Source: Corynebacterium lubricantis DSM 45231 (lineage in GTDB: Bacteria; Actinomycetota; Actinomycetes; Mycobacteriales; Mycobacteriaceae). Taken from it: DNA of 48,302 nucleotides. Of the stretch, positions 32,547 to 41,729 are shown piece after piece. The translations under genes and the position numbers were made by a program. Numbering within the stretch: the stretch's first letter is position 1; each line of letters starts with the position of its first letter. The stretch is from the NCBI RefSeq assembly GCF_000379425.1, contig NZ_KB902190.1, positions 1 to 48,302 of the forward strand, given 5' to 3'. The notes under the pieces were generated by a model. The model searched no databases. It had not been told where the DNA came from and was given only the letters and a program-made list of their open reading frames with translations.

Positions 32547-34277
32547 ATGCCGAGCCTCCCTTTCCGCGAGCCCCGCACAGAAACCATCACCGCAGGTGGC
32601 AAGAACATCACCGTGCACAAGAACCTGCGGATCCCCATGCGCGACGGGGTCCACCTCTCCGCCGACGCCTACCATAAACCCGACGACGTCCCGCGGCCCG
32701 CGCTCATCGCCCTGTCCCCCTACGGCAAGGAACTCCAGGCCTACTCGCTGTACATGCCCGCCCAGTACCGCCCGTCGGTCACCTGGGACGGCTGCATCGA
32801 GGCCGGCGACATCGCGCGCGTCGTCGACGAGGATTACGTGCATGTCATCGGCGACATTCGCGGCTCCGGCTACTCGGAGGGAGAGCACATCGGCAACTAC
32901 AACGCCGGCGGTGTCTCGCTCGGCGAGGACGCCTACGACCTCATCCAGTGGGTCGCCGAGCAGCCGTGGTGCGACGGCAACGTCGGCATGATCGGCACCT
33001 CCTACTTCGGCTCCATGTCGGTGCTCGCCGCAGCTGAGAACCCACCCGCGCTCAAGGCGATCTTCGTCAACGGTGGCCATTACGACTTCTACGAGACCAC
33101 CTACCACGGCGGTGTCATGTGGCTCATGCCGCGCGCTGCCCGCGAGGGCCGCGGCGGGGACTCAGGCTGGGCGTTCACCGAGAACATCAAGTCCCGCATG
33201 CTCGAGGAGTTCACACCGGAAGAAATCGAGAAGAAGGTCGCCGAACGACTCCGCGACCCGGACGTCGCCGCCTGGCCGAACATGTTCCACAACCTCATGT
33301 ACCCGCTCCAGCACGAGGCTTGGTTCGACATCGTCATGAACGACCTCGACGGCGAGTGGTACGAGGAACGCAACCCCATCACACTGGCACCGAACATCAC
33401 CGTGCCGACCTACCTGCAGATCGCGCAGGGCCGCGGCTGGACGATGGACGGTACGATCGCGCTTTTCAATGCCGTCCAGGGCCCCAAGAAGCTCGACGTG
33501 CTCCCCTACCCGCCGATGAACTCCCGCCCCTTCGTCGACGCCCACGACGAGATGTTCCGCTGGTACGACCACTTCCTCAAGGGCAAGGACAACGGCATCA
33601 CCGACGAGCCGACGGTCTCGGTCCACGTCGAAGGATCGGACAAGACGGTGTCGGGCGCGCAGTTCCCAGTCACCGCCCCGACACACCGTCCGCTCTACCT
33701 CCGCCCGCGCCATATCCTGTCCACCCGCCCCGAGGACCTGGGCGTCGAGTGGGCCGCTCCGGACACGATGACGCAGCTGCCCATGATGCTGAGCAACGAC
33801 GTGGCCAAGCTTTCCTGGTCGATGAAGTTCACCGAGCCCACCGAAATGCAGGGCACGGGTGCCGCGCACATCTTCGCCGCCATTGACCAAGATGACACCA
33901 ACTTCATCCTGCGGTTCTGGGACGTTGCCCCTTCCGGCAAACGCCAGCTCATCACCACCGGTTACCTCAAGGCATCGCACAACGAGCTCTCGCCCGAGTC
34001 GACCCCGGGCAACCCGATCCACCCGCACACGTCGAAGACTCCGGTCACCCCGGGCGAGATCAACGAGTACGTCATCCGTGTCTACCCGTTCGCGGCGACG
34101 TTCCAGCCCGGCCACACCCTGCTCGTCGAGCTGTCGAACAACGAGCCCGTCGCCGACGAGCACAACGCGATGCTGCCGCCAGACGCATTCCACCTGCCGA
34201 TCGGTCGCGCCACCACCACAAAGATCTACCGGGATGCCGAGCACCAGTCGCATCTGCTTCTCCCCTTCGTGGACTAG
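32547..34277 (+). CDS. CocE/NonD-family alpha/beta hydrolase
   Basis: 576 residues of the X-Pro dipeptidyl-peptidase / cocaine-esterase family. The N-terminal alpha/beta core has IPMRDGVHLSADAY, IGDIRGSGYSEG (oxyanion region) and the nucleophile elbow MIGTSYFGSM with Ser152; the C-terminal jelly-roll domain characteristic of CocE starts near residue 345 (TEPTEMQGTGAAHIFAAI). Members hydrolyse esters, amides or acylated aromatics. Start follows GGAG at a proper distance. It is transcribed away from the MBL gene, and ends the hydrolytic cluster. Long antisense frames across it are shadows. Confidence 0.85.
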   Translation: MPSLPFREPRTETITAGGKNITVHKNLRIPMRDGVHLSADAYHKPDDVPRPALIALSPYGKELQAYSLYMPAQYRPSVTWDGCIEAGDIARVVDEDYVHVIGDIRGSGYSEGEHIGNYNAGGVSLGEDAYDLIQWVAEQPWCDGNVGMIGTSYFGSMSVLAAAENPPALKAIFVNGGHYDFYETTYHGGVMWLMPRAAREGRGGDSGWAFTENIKSRMLEEFTPEEIEKKVAERLRDPDVAAWPNMFHNLMYPLQHEAWFDIVMNDLDGEWYEERNPITLAPNITVPTYLQIAQGRGWTMDGTIALFNAVQGPKKLDVLPYPPMNSRPFVDAHDEMFRWYDHFLKGKDNGITDEPTVSVHVEGSDKTVSGAQFPVTAPTHRPLYLRPRHILSTRPEDLGVEWAAPDTMTQLPMMLSNDVAKLSWSMKFTEPTEMQGTGAAHIFAAIDQDDTNFILRFWDVAPSGKRQLITTGYLKASHNELSPESTPGNPIHPHTSKTPVTPGEINEYVIRVYPFAATFQPGHTLLVELSNNEPVADEHNAMLPPDAFHLPIGRATTTKIYRDAEHQSHLLLPFVD

Positions 34278-34359
34278 AGCTCACCGACGGGGCCTTGCAC
34301 CACGTGCCCCGAATTGATTCACGCTGCTGAGCTATTCGTTTGGGCGGCGTGAGCAGCCG

Positions 34360-34399
34360 CCCAAAACTCGCAGGATTCTGCAAAAACCCGAGTTTTGGG
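34360..34399. repeat. 11-bp perfect inverted repeat near the truncated TetR gene
   Basis: CCCAAAACTCG (34360-34370) and CGAGTTTTGGG (34389-34399) flank an 18-nt loop. There is no T-tract, so a standard terminator for the CocE gene is not clear. It lies about 30 bp before the point where TetR homology begins and could be an operator, a deletion-associated palindrome or a mobile-element remnant. The 154-bp gap otherwise shows no gene. Confidence 0.6.
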
Positions 34400-34431
34400 T
34401 CGCTCCCCACCATCATCACTGGTGGGCATGC

Positions 34432-35013
34432 CTCACCCCGCGCGCCGTCGCCGCCGAGGCTGGCGTCTCCGCCGGAACGATCATCCACCACTTCGGTTCC
34501 GCCGAAGTCCTGCGCCGCGCCTGCGACGAGCACGTCCTCGCCGAGGCCCGCGCACGAAAGTCGGAGACGCTGGCGCCCGGCCCAGCCGGCCCAGCGGCTT
34601 TCCTCTCCGACCTCGCGCGTGTCGACGACTTCGCCCCGCTCGCCGGCTACATCCTGCGCCGCCTCCAGGAGGGCGGAGAACTCACAAGCCAGCTTGTCGA
34701 CGCCTTTGCCGAGGACGCACTCGCCTACCTCTCTGAGGGCGAGCGCGACGGAACCGTCAGCCCCAGCCGCGCGCCCGAGGCACGGGCCCGGGTTCTCACC
34801 GAGCAGGCTCTCGGCGCGCTGCTTCTCCAACTGCCCGCCCAATCCGAGCACCTCGACCTGAACGATCTGCCGCGCTGGTTCGCCGACTATTCCGCCCGCA
34901 TCGTCGGACCCGTCCTCGAGCTGTACACCACACCACTGCTGGCCGATTCCACGCTTCTCGACGCCTACCTCACCGCCCAGAACGCAACCCCAGAAAGTGA
35001 CGGCACACCGTGA
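34432..35013 (+). pseudogene. N-terminally truncated TetR regulator of ABC exporter
   Basis: An open frame without any usable start. It begins at LTPRAVAAEAGVSAGTIIHH, the second half of a TetR helix-turn-helix, and continues through a TetR-like C-terminal domain to a stop at 35011-35013. The first helix of the DNA-binding domain (about 25-30 residues) is missing, and upstream codons read into unrelated sequence. The stop overlaps the GTG start of the ABC gene (GTGA), the normal coupled arrangement of TetR-ABC-permease exporters. Loss of the DNA-binding head would leave the exporter without its repressor, possibly constitutively on. No start is found even allowing one frameshift, so deletion rather than a point error is likelier. 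Confidence 0.75.
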
Positions 35014-35930
35014 CCCACCCCGCGATTGTCACGACCAACCTGACCAAGACCTTTGGCACCACCCGAGCCCTCGACGACTTCTCGCTCACCGCGCCCACAG
35101 GCCAGGTCACCGGATTTTTAGGCCCCAACGGCTCCGGCAAGTCCACCGCGATCCGCGTGCTGCTAGGTATGCTCCGCGCGGACTCCGGATCCGCCAAGGT
35201 TCTCGGCCTAGACCCATGGGCCGATGCGGTCGAGCTACACCGCCGCGTTGCCTACGTCCCCGGCGACACCAACCTCTGGCCGAGCCTCACCGGCGGCGAA
35301 GCCATCGACGTGCTCACCCGCCACCAACGCGGCACCACCCACCGAAAGCGCCGCGCTGAACTACTCGAACGCTTCGACCTCGACCCGACGAAAAAGGCCC
35401 GCTCCTATTCCAAAGGCAACCGGCAGAAGGTCTCGCTCGTCGCGGCGTTTTCCACCGACGCAGAACTCTTTCTTCTCGACGAGCCCACCTCAGGACTGGA
35501 TCCGCTCATGGAGGCGACCTTCACCGAGGAGGTTCGCGCACTGCGCGATCGCGGTGCCACGGTGCTGCTATCCAGCCACATCCTGTCCGAGGTGGAGAAA
35601 CTCTGCGACACAGTGACAATCATCCGCGCCGGACGCGACGTCGAATCCGGCACGCTGACGGAGCTTCGCCACCTCACACGTTCCAAGGTCACCGCCCGCA
35701 CGCAGGCCGATGCCACGCAATTGACACGGCTCGATGCCGTGCACGACCTACGTGTCGAAGGCGACCGGCTCACCTTCGACGTCGACGATGCCCACATCGC
35801 CGAGTTGCTGCCTGAGCTGCACCGGTTAGATGTCGAACATCTCACTATTACTCCGCCCTCGCTGGAGGACCTGTTCCTGCGCCACTACGGCGACGACCTT
35901 TCGGAGGCCCAAGAAGAGGACGCATCATGA
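35010..35930 (+). CDS. ABC exporter ATP-binding protein
   Basis: 306 residues. Walker A GPNGSGKST is at residues 38-46, the Q/D-loop region at VAYVPGDTNLW, the signature YSKGNRQK near 132, Walker B LFLLDEP (Asp157-Glu158), and the switch His in LLSSHIL. The signature is the variant used by DrrA-type drug exporters. The C-terminal 80 residues are typical of the exporter class. The GTG start is coupled to the truncated TetR gene, and the stop overlaps the permease start by 4 bp (ATGA). It energises export of a drug-like or lipid-like molecule with the next gene. Confidence 0.9.
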   Translation: MTHPAIVTTNLTKTFGTTRALDDFSLTAPTGQVTGFLGPNGSGKSTAIRVLLGMLRADSGSAKVLGLDPWADAVELHRRVAYVPGDTNLWPSLTGGEAIDVLTRHQRGTTHRKRRAELLERFDLDPTKKARSYSKGNRQKVSLVAAFSTDAELFLLDEPTSGLDPLMEATFTEEVRALRDRGATVLLSSHILSEVEKLCDTVTIIRAGRDVESGTLTELRHLTRSKVTARTQADATQLTRLDAVHDLRVEGDRLTFDVDDAHIAELLPELHRLDVEHLTITPPSLEDLFLRHYGDDLSEAQEEDAS

Positions 35931-37525
35931 CAGCCATGAACGGAACCGGCATGCTCCTGCGCCTCAACTTAAGGCTCGACCGCATCCAGCTGCCCGCGTG
36001 GTTTCTCGGGTTCTTCATCCTGGTGTGGGCCTCGGTCATAGCAATCAAGGATGCCTACCCCACCCCGGAGGCCCTGGCCACGCGCGCCCAACTGCTGCAC
36101 AACCCCGCCGCGGTGATGATGACCGGACCACTGCTCGCCACCGACGACTACACCCTGGGTGCAGCCCTGGCCAATGAGCTCTCCCTCTACGTCTTCCTGC
36201 CGGCGGCCATCATGAGCGTCCTGCTCGTCGTGCGTCATACCCGCGCCGAGGAGGAATCCGGCCGCCTTGAAATGCTGGGCGCACTGCCGATCAGCCGTTT
36301 CGCCCCTGCTTCTGCCACGGTCCTCACCTTGGTAATAGCCAACTTGCTCGTGGCCATCGCCGTCACCGCCGGACTGATCGCCGCCGGAGCAGCGACCACC
36401 GACTCGATCGCCTTCGGCGTGGCCACCGGGTTGACCGGCATGGTTTTCGGGGGCGTTGCCGCTGTCACCGCGCAGGTCTCTGAGTTCGCCGGCCCCGCCC
36501 GAGGCACAGCCCTTGGGTTCATTGCGCTGGCCTTCGTCGTGCGCGGCATCGGCGACGTCATCGACCCCCAGGGATCCTGGCTGTCTTGGCTCTCCCCGTT
36601 CGCCTGGGCACAGCAGACCCGCCTCTACGTCGATCTGCGCTGGTGGCCACTTCTCATCTCCTTGGGCGTGGCTGTATTGCTCTTCCTCATTGCTGCAGCA
36701 CTCAACCACCGTCGCGACCTCGGCGCCGGCCTGCGCGCAGGTGCCGACGGCCCGGCCGAGGCCCACCGCTACCTACTCTCGCCCGCTGGGCTGGCCTGGC
36801 GGCTGCGCCGCGGCGGATTCATCGCCTGGGGCGTGGGACTATTCCTGCTCGCGGCGGCGATGGGCTCGCTCGCCAACGAGCTGGAACCCATGGTTGAGTC
36901 GACTCCGGACCTCGCCAGCTGGGTCCCCCTAGACGTGGACTCACTCACCGAATCCTTCGCTGCGGTCATATTGTCGTTCAACATGCTCGCTCCAGCGGCG
37001 TTAATGGTGGGCGGGGTGTTAGCGATCCGCGGCGAGGAGTACGCCGGTCGCCTGGAGAAAGTCCTGCTGACGGGCACCTCGCGCACCGGATTCATCGCCG
37101 GCTGGGGCGCAGTGATCACCAGCCTGTCTATCTTGGTCACCGTCGTTCTCGGCCTGGGCGTCGGGGCCGGCGTCAGCGCCACAACCGGGGACTGGGCATG
37201 GCTGGGCGAGACGGCTCTGGCCTCCGCGGCCTACCTCCCTGTGGTACTTTTCTTCGGCGGACTTTCCCTCGCCCTCTATGGGTGGGCTCCACGCTTTACC
37301 TTGTTGGCCTGGCTGCTGGTGGCCTGGTCGGCACTCGTCTCTTTCCTCGGCGAGCTCCTCAACCTGCCCGACTGGGCGCGCGGCATCTCCCCGCTGTGGC
37401 ACATTCCGCTTGTCCCCGAGGCAGACGTGAAAGTCGCTCCACTCCTCGTACTCACTGGACTGGCCGTTGTGCTCGCGCTCGTCGGGCTTGCCGGTTTTCG
37501 TCGTCGCGACCTCGCTGACCGCTAG
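35927..37525 (+). CDS. ABC exporter permease (polyketide-antibiotic exporter type)
   Basis: 532 residues with about 12 predicted membrane helices in two related halves: each half carries an ABC-2-like block with an acidic loop (RAEEESGRLEMLGALPISRF in the first, AIRGEEYAGRLEKVLLTGTS in the second). This fused permease is the kind annotated as exporter of polyketide antibiotics in actinobacteria. It pairs with the ATPase gene by a 4-bp overlap. Its 3' end is followed 4 bp later by the convergent MarR gene. Substrate unknown. Confidence 0.85.
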   Translation: MTAMNGTGMLLRLNLRLDRIQLPAWFLGFFILVWASVIAIKDAYPTPEALATRAQLLHNPAAVMMTGPLLATDDYTLGAALANELSLYVFLPAAIMSVLLVVRHTRAEEESGRLEMLGALPISRFAPASATVLTLVIANLLVAIAVTAGLIAAGAATTDSIAFGVATGLTGMVFGGVAAVTAQVSEFAGPARGTALGFIALAFVVRGIGDVIDPQGSWLSWLSPFAWAQQTRLYVDLRWWPLLISLGVAVLLFLIAAALNHRRDLGAGLRAGADGPAEAHRYLLSPAGLAWRLRRGGFIAWGVGLFLLAAAMGSLANELEPMVESTPDLASWVPLDVDSLTESFAAVILSFNMLAPAALMVGGVLAIRGEEYAGRLEKVLLTGTSRTGFIAGWGAVITSLSILVTVVLGLGVGAGVSATTGDWAWLGETALASAAYLPVVLFFGGLSLALYGWAPRFTLLAWLLVAWSALVSFLGELLNLPDWARGISPLWHIPLVPEADVKVAPLLVLTGLAVVLALVGLAGFRRRDLADR

Positions 37526-37529
37526 CCGA

Positions 37530-38120
37530 CTAACTCCAGTCCATGTCCGCGGCGAGTTCTCCCGCGGTGTCGCGGAGGAACTTGGTCACCACCTCGCGTT
37601 CTGCGGGGCTCAGCCTGGCCGCGGCGGCAAATCGGCGGGCCTGCTGCTTGCCAACGGTCTGCATCGCCGCCTGCTTCGTCTCCTCAGTGATGTGAATCTG
37701 CGTGGATCGGCGGTCCTCTGGGTGCGGAGTGCGTGTGATGTGCCCGCCGCGCGCGAGCCGATCGAGCAGCTTCGTCGTCGAGGCGCTCGTGATGTCGAGG
37801 TGCGCGGCCAGGGTCGTGGCTGTGACCACTTCCCCGGTGTTGCCCGCAACGATGAGGTAGTGAAGGGCCCGCATATCGGTCTTGCCCAACTTCATGTACT
37901 CGAGCGAGGCGTCGCTGAGGCGTTCCTCCGCCCGTCGTAGCTCCCCCATCGCCGCCATTAAGGCGTTAATCTGGGTCAGCTCCTCCGCGGAGAGATGCTC
38001 GCGATTGACCAATTCATGCTTCGGGTCATTACTGTCAACGTCATAGAAGCCCGGCGACTGCCGAGCTCCTCGGAGCCCCTCGCCCTCGTTGGCCTGCCCC
38101 ACGGGCCCCGTCCCATTCAT
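37530..38120 (-). CDS. MarR-family regulator of the MmpL transporter
   Basis: 196 residues. The MarR winged helix covers about 60-150: MRALHYLIVAGNTGEVVTAT, LAAHLDITSASTTKLLDRLA, and the wing ITRTPHPEDRRSTQIHITEE with the conserved DxR. The N-terminal about 45 residues, rich in Gly/Asn, are additional to a typical MarR. ATG at 38120 is chosen because it is close to the divergent gap; a start at 38141 is also open. The gene is divergent from the MmpL transporter gene (85 bp) with an AT-rich motif in between, so it very likely represses that gene. Confidence 0.85.
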   Translation of the reverse strand: MNGTGPVGQANEGEGLRGARQSPGFYDVDSNDPKHELVNREHLSAEELTQINALMAAMGELRRAEERLSDASLEYMKLGKTDMRALHYLIVAGNTGEVVTATTLAAHLDITSASTTKLLDRLARGGHITRTPHPEDRRSTQIHITEETKQAAMQTVGKQQARRFAAAARLSPAEREVVTKFLRDTAGELAADMDWS

Positions 38121-38205
38121 GCGCTCATCATAGCACTCCAATATACTATGCTAGGCTAGCAACTCTCCTATCCAGATAAATTTCGTTCGGCCGAAAGGCG
38201 ACCAC

Positions 38206-40377
38206 ATGCTCACAAACGTCCCCCGCTGGCTGCGGGTCCTCATTCCAGCTATCTTCATCGTCGCCTGGCTCGCCGGCGCCGCCGTCGGCGGACCCTATTT
38301 CGGCAAGGTCAGCGAGGTCTCCAGCAACGACCAGACCCTCTACCTCCCCGAGTCGGCGGACGCGTCCGTGGTCCAGGAGAAGCTCTCCGAGTTCAACGAC
38401 TCCGACGCGATTCCCGCCATCGTCGTCATCGTCGGCGACGATGAACTCGATGAGACCCAGCTCGGCGCGATCACCTCCACCATCGACGAGGCTGCGGAGC
38501 TGGACGTCGTAGCCGAGCAGCCCTCCCCGCCGATCCCCTCCGAGGACGGACTTGCCGCGCAGGCGTTCATTCCCCTCGATTCCGAGGCCGACACCGCCGA
38601 CGCCGTCGCAGCGCTCGACGAACTACTCGCCGACGGGCTCGACCCGTCGCTGAGCGCCTACGTCACCGGCCCGGCCGGCTTCAGCGCCGACCTCTCGAGC
38701 GCCTTCGCGGGTATCGACGGCCTCCTGCTCGCCGTGGCGCTTGCGGCTGTATTCCTCATCCTCATCGTCGTCTACCGCTCCCTCCTGCTCCCCTTCGCCG
38801 TCCTGGCGACCAGCGTCTTCGCCCTGTGCGTCGCACTTCTTGTCGTGTGGTGGCTCGCCTACGCCGAGATCCTCCTGCTCAGCGGGCAGACCCAGGGCAT
38901 CCTGTTCATCCTCGTCATCGGCGCCGCCACCGACTACTCGCTGCTCTATGTCGCGCGCTTCCGCGAGGAGCTCAGACACACAGAGCACGCCTGGCACGCC
39001 ACGCTCAAAGCCTGGAAGGGCTCCGTCGAGCCAATCCTCGCCTCCGGCGGCACGGTCATCGCCGGCCTGCTGTGCCTGTTGCTCAGTGATTTGAAGTCGA
39101 ACAGCACGCTCGGGCCGGTGGCGTCGATAGGCATCGTCTTCGCGATGTTCTCGGCCCTGACCTTCCTGCCGTCCGTCCTCTACCTGCTGGGCAGGGCGGC
39201 CTTCTGGCCGCGCCGGCCCCACTACGACGCGGACGACCAACAGGACGCCGCCGCCTCCACGACCGGCCCCTGGGCCGCAGTGGCCCGGCTCGTCGAACGC
39301 CGCTCCCGAGCCGTGTGGCTGCTGACCACCATCGTCCTCGCCTTCGGGGCTATCGGCGCCACGCAGCTGCAGGCCTCAGGTGTACCGCAGTCCGAGCTCG
39401 TCCTCGGCCAGTCGGCGGCGCGCGACGGGCAGGAAGCGCTCGGCGAGCACTTCCCCGGCGGTTCCGGCTCGCCGGTGTATGTGCTCGTCGACGACACACA
39501 CGTCGCAGATGCTGCCGGCGTGCTGGCCGAGCACGAGGGGTTGAGCTCCGTGACGGTCACCGCCCAGGACTCGCCGTCGGGCACCGCGCCCATCGACGAG
39601 AGCGGCACCATCCAGGAGATCGCCGGCGCCAGCCCGGAGCCGACGGTCATCGACGGTCAGGTGCTCCTGCAGGCGACGCTCACCGACGCGGCGGACTCTG
39701 CGGAGGCGGAGTCGACGGTGCGCGACCTACGGGACCAGCTCGCCGATCTTGAGGGCGAGACGTTGGTCGGCGGTGTGACCGCGACGGCGATCGACACCAA
39801 CGACACCGCCACGCACGACCGCAACCTCATCATCCCTATCGTGCTAGTCGTGATTCTGCTGATCCTCATGGCGCTGCTGCGTTCGATCGTGGCACCAGTG
39901 CTGCTGGTGGCCACCACGGTGCTTTCCTTCGGCACAGCCATGGGAGTGTCGGCGCTGGTCTTCAATCACGTCTTCGACTTCCCCGGCGCGGATCCAACCG
40001 TCCCGCTGTTCGGCTTCATCTTCCTTGTCGCACTCGGCATCGACTACAACATCTTTCTCATGACGCGCGTGCGCGAGGAGTCACTCAAGCACGGCACCCG
40101 CGCCGGCGTCCTGCGTGGCCTTCGGGTGACCGGTGGGGTGATCACCTCGGCCGGCGTGGTGTTGGCCGCAACGTTTGCCGCGCTTTCGGTGCTGCCCATC
40201 CTCTTCCTGGTGCAGCTGGCGTTCATCGTCGCCTTCGGCGTTCTACTGGACACCTTCGTCGTCCGCTCGCTGCTCGTCCCGGCTTTGGTTTACGACATCG
40301 GCCCCAAGGTCTGGTGGCCGTCCAAACTGTCCCGGCGCGAGGAATCTGCGGAAGAAAGCGAGAAGGTCAGCATCTAG
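38206..40377 (+). CDS. MmpL/RND-family transporter
   Basis: 723 residues with the MMPL topology: helix 1, a periplasmic loop of about 130 residues, five helices (including GILFILVIGAATDYSLLYVA), cytoplasmic segment, helix 7, a second periplasmic loop and five more helices. Proton-relay Asp-Tyr pairs of MmpL proteins are at Asp243-Tyr244 and Asp613-Tyr614 (LGIDYNIFLMTRVREES). MmpL proteins export lipids, siderophores or drugs in mycolic-acid bacteria. It starts after GAAAGG at a good distance. The divergent MarR gene suggests inducible drug- or lipid-efflux. Neighbouring ABC exporter and this pump are likely separate units. Confidence 0.88.
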   Translation: MLTNVPRWLRVLIPAIFIVAWLAGAAVGGPYFGKVSEVSSNDQTLYLPESADASVVQEKLSEFNDSDAIPAIVVIVGDDELDETQLGAITSTIDEAAELDVVAEQPSPPIPSEDGLAAQAFIPLDSEADTADAVAALDELLADGLDPSLSAYVTGPAGFSADLSSAFAGIDGLLLAVALAAVFLILIVVYRSLLLPFAVLATSVFALCVALLVVWWLAYAEILLLSGQTQGILFILVIGAATDYSLLYVARFREELRHTEHAWHATLKAWKGSVEPILASGGTVIAGLLCLLLSDLKSNSTLGPVASIGIVFAMFSALTFLPSVLYLLGRAAFWPRRPHYDADDQQDAAASTTGPWAAVARLVERRSRAVWLLTTIVLAFGAIGATQLQASGVPQSELVLGQSAARDGQEALGEHFPGGSGSPVYVLVDDTHVADAAGVLAEHEGLSSVTVTAQDSPSGTAPIDESGTIQEIAGASPEPTVIDGQVLLQATLTDAADSAEAESTVRDLRDQLADLEGETLVGGVTATAIDTNDTATHDRNLIIPIVLVVILLILMALLRSIVAPVLLVATTVLSFGTAMGVSALVFNHVFDFPGADPTVPLFGFIFLVALGIDYNIFLMTRVREESLKHGTRAGVLRGLRVTGGVITSAGVVLAATFAALSVLPILFLVQLAFIVAFGVLLDTFVVRSLLVPALVYDIGPKVWWPSKLSRREESAEESEKVSI

Positions 40378-40481
40378 GCGAGGTCCAAGACCGGCACCGT
40401 CGCCAGATTATTGCTCCGCCTCCCGACAAAAGTACAGGTCATGTGCACTGAATTTACTGTTGAGTGACTACGAAATGTTTG

Positions 40482-40528
40482 CACCCAAGGGGCGGGCACC
40501 GGAATATCCGCTGCCCGCCCCTTGGGTG
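40482..40528. terminator. Bidirectional terminator-like hairpin after MmpL gene
   Basis: A 17-bp perfect GC-rich stem (40482-40498 with 40512-40528), with a 13-nt loop that itself contains a short palindrome, lies between two convergent genes. There is no strong T-run. A bidirectional terminator is likely. The remainder of the 180-bp gap shows no gene. Confidence 0.7.
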
Positions 40529-40557
40529 TTGTGACGTCATATATACGCGCTGAGCAA

Positions 40558-40983
40558 CTACTTAGCGGCAGGCACGTTAAACGCCCACATCACGCGGAAG
40601 CGGTCGAAGACCTGGCCGTACCAGTCACCCCACGGCGCCTGATCGAAGGGCATGTTGACCTCGCCGCCGCCGGCGACGAGCTTGTCAATGAGTTCGCGAG
40701 CCTCATCTGGAGTGTCAACGTTATACAGGAGGGAGTAGCAGGTGCCCTCCACCGGAGAGGCTGCCTCACCCGGCATCTGGTCACCGCCGGCGAGATGTCC
40801 GCCGGGAAGTTCCAGGGTGACATGCGCAACAGCATCGGGATCGGGAGTAAACGGCATACCCTCAAGCTGGGTCTCGGAGTACGTCAGTAGGTTCAACTCA
40901 CCTCCAAACACCTCGTGCCAGTGGCGGAAGGCTTCGGCGGTGTTTCCAGGTAGAGCGATGTAGGTGGCCAAAGACTTAGTCAT
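40558..40983 (-). CDS. VOC/PhnB-like glyoxalase-fold protein
   Basis: 141 residues of the vicinal-oxygen-chelate fold, PhnB/3-demethylubiquinone-methyltransferase-like branch: TYIALPGNTAEAFRHWHEVF opens the first beta-alpha-beta module, VAHVTLELPGGHLAGGDQMP and YNVDTPDEARELIDKLVAGG the second, and PWGDWYGQVFDRFRVMWAFN closes. Such proteins have varied functions, often unknown. It is monocistronic. The 201-bp region upstream (40984-41184) contains no gene I can support. Confidence 0.8.
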   Translation of the reverse strand: MTKSLATYIALPGNTAEAFRHWHEVFGGELNLLTYSETQLEGMPFTPDPDAVAHVTLELPGGHLAGGDQMPGEAASPVEGTCYSLLYNVDTPDEARELIDKLVAGGGEVNMPFDQAPWGDWYGQVFDRFRVMWAFNVPAAK

Positions 40984-41184
40984 GGATGAGTCTCCACTTC
41001 TTAGGAGTCAGGGATTTTTCCGGACAGTCACCCGACCCGGCCGATTGGAAAACCTGATCGGACTTATTCATTGAAACTCAAATCACATGATCTTCGCTGC
41101 CCCTCAGGACCCGAAAGTACGGGGAACGACGACACGGTTGCCCACCGTTTACCGAATCCCTCACTGAAGATTAATCCGCGTGAA

Positions 41185-41625
41185 CTAATCCCTGAGCACG
41201 TAACGCAATGTCTCCACCACCTGATCAGTAGTCGTGCACCAGGCTTGCGCCTCGGCGTCGACCTCCTTGAGAGGATGGACGAGGTTTTCGTCGTGAAGCG
41301 TGATGTACGGCGTTCCCAGAGCTGCGGCGTAGCCGGCGTCGAAGGCTGCGTTCCACTGCTTGTACTTATCACCGAATCGAATGACCACTAGGTCAGCATC
41401 GCTGATCAAGCTGCGGGTGCGGATGGCGTTGACCTTGGCGGACTGGTGATCACGCCAGTACGAACTCGGGGTTTCGCCCAGGTGATCACCGGCGGCATCA
41501 CTCGCGGGGTGATCGGTCACTGGTGCGGTGAAGACGACGTCGAGGCCGACGGCTTCGGCGCCGCGCCGGATCTCCTCGCGCCAATCGGTGTGAATCTCGC
41601 CGGAAAGATAGACGTTGAAACTCAT
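41185..41625 (-). CDS. YtoQ-family protein
   Basis: 146 residues, the YtoQ family (small Rossmann-like, nucleoside 2-deoxyribosyltransferase-related): NVYLSGEIHTDWREEI at the N-terminus, FTAPVTDHPASDAAGDHLGE, ADLVVIRFGDKYKQWNAAFD and TPYITLHDENLVHPLKEVDA. The biochemical role is not established. The start at 41625 has AAGGAG upstream; a longer frame to 41682 would overlap the gap with the divergent gene. Confidence 0.8.
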   Translation of the reverse strand: MSFNVYLSGEIHTDWREEIRRGAEAVGLDVVFTAPVTDHPASDAAGDHLGETPSSYWRDHQSAKVNAIRTRSLISDADLVVIRFGDKYKQWNAAFDAGYAAALGTPYITLHDENLVHPLKEVDAEAQAWCTTTDQVVETLRYVLRD

Positions 41626-41729
41626 GGTGGGAAAGCTCCTTGTGTCGAAAGAGTTCAGCCCCAGCCTAGCTAAAGCGGCCACAATGGTTTGCCCGGAGCT
41701 TTCGAAGGGTACTGCATAGACTCGGGGTT

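Noticed and set aside
33162..34253. 363-codon open frame antisense to the CocE gene
   Set aside because: Same shadow effect; the CocE protein has a full-length match with catalytic Ser152.
35400..35430. Unusual ABC signature YSKGNRQK taken as degenerate
   Set aside because: DrrA-type exporters commonly use a YSKGMRQR-like signature, so this is a normal variant.
40984..41184. Small reading frames in the gap between VOC and YtoQ genes
   Set aside because: No ribosome site, domain or codon pattern supports them; they overlap the YtoQ 3' end or have biased composition.
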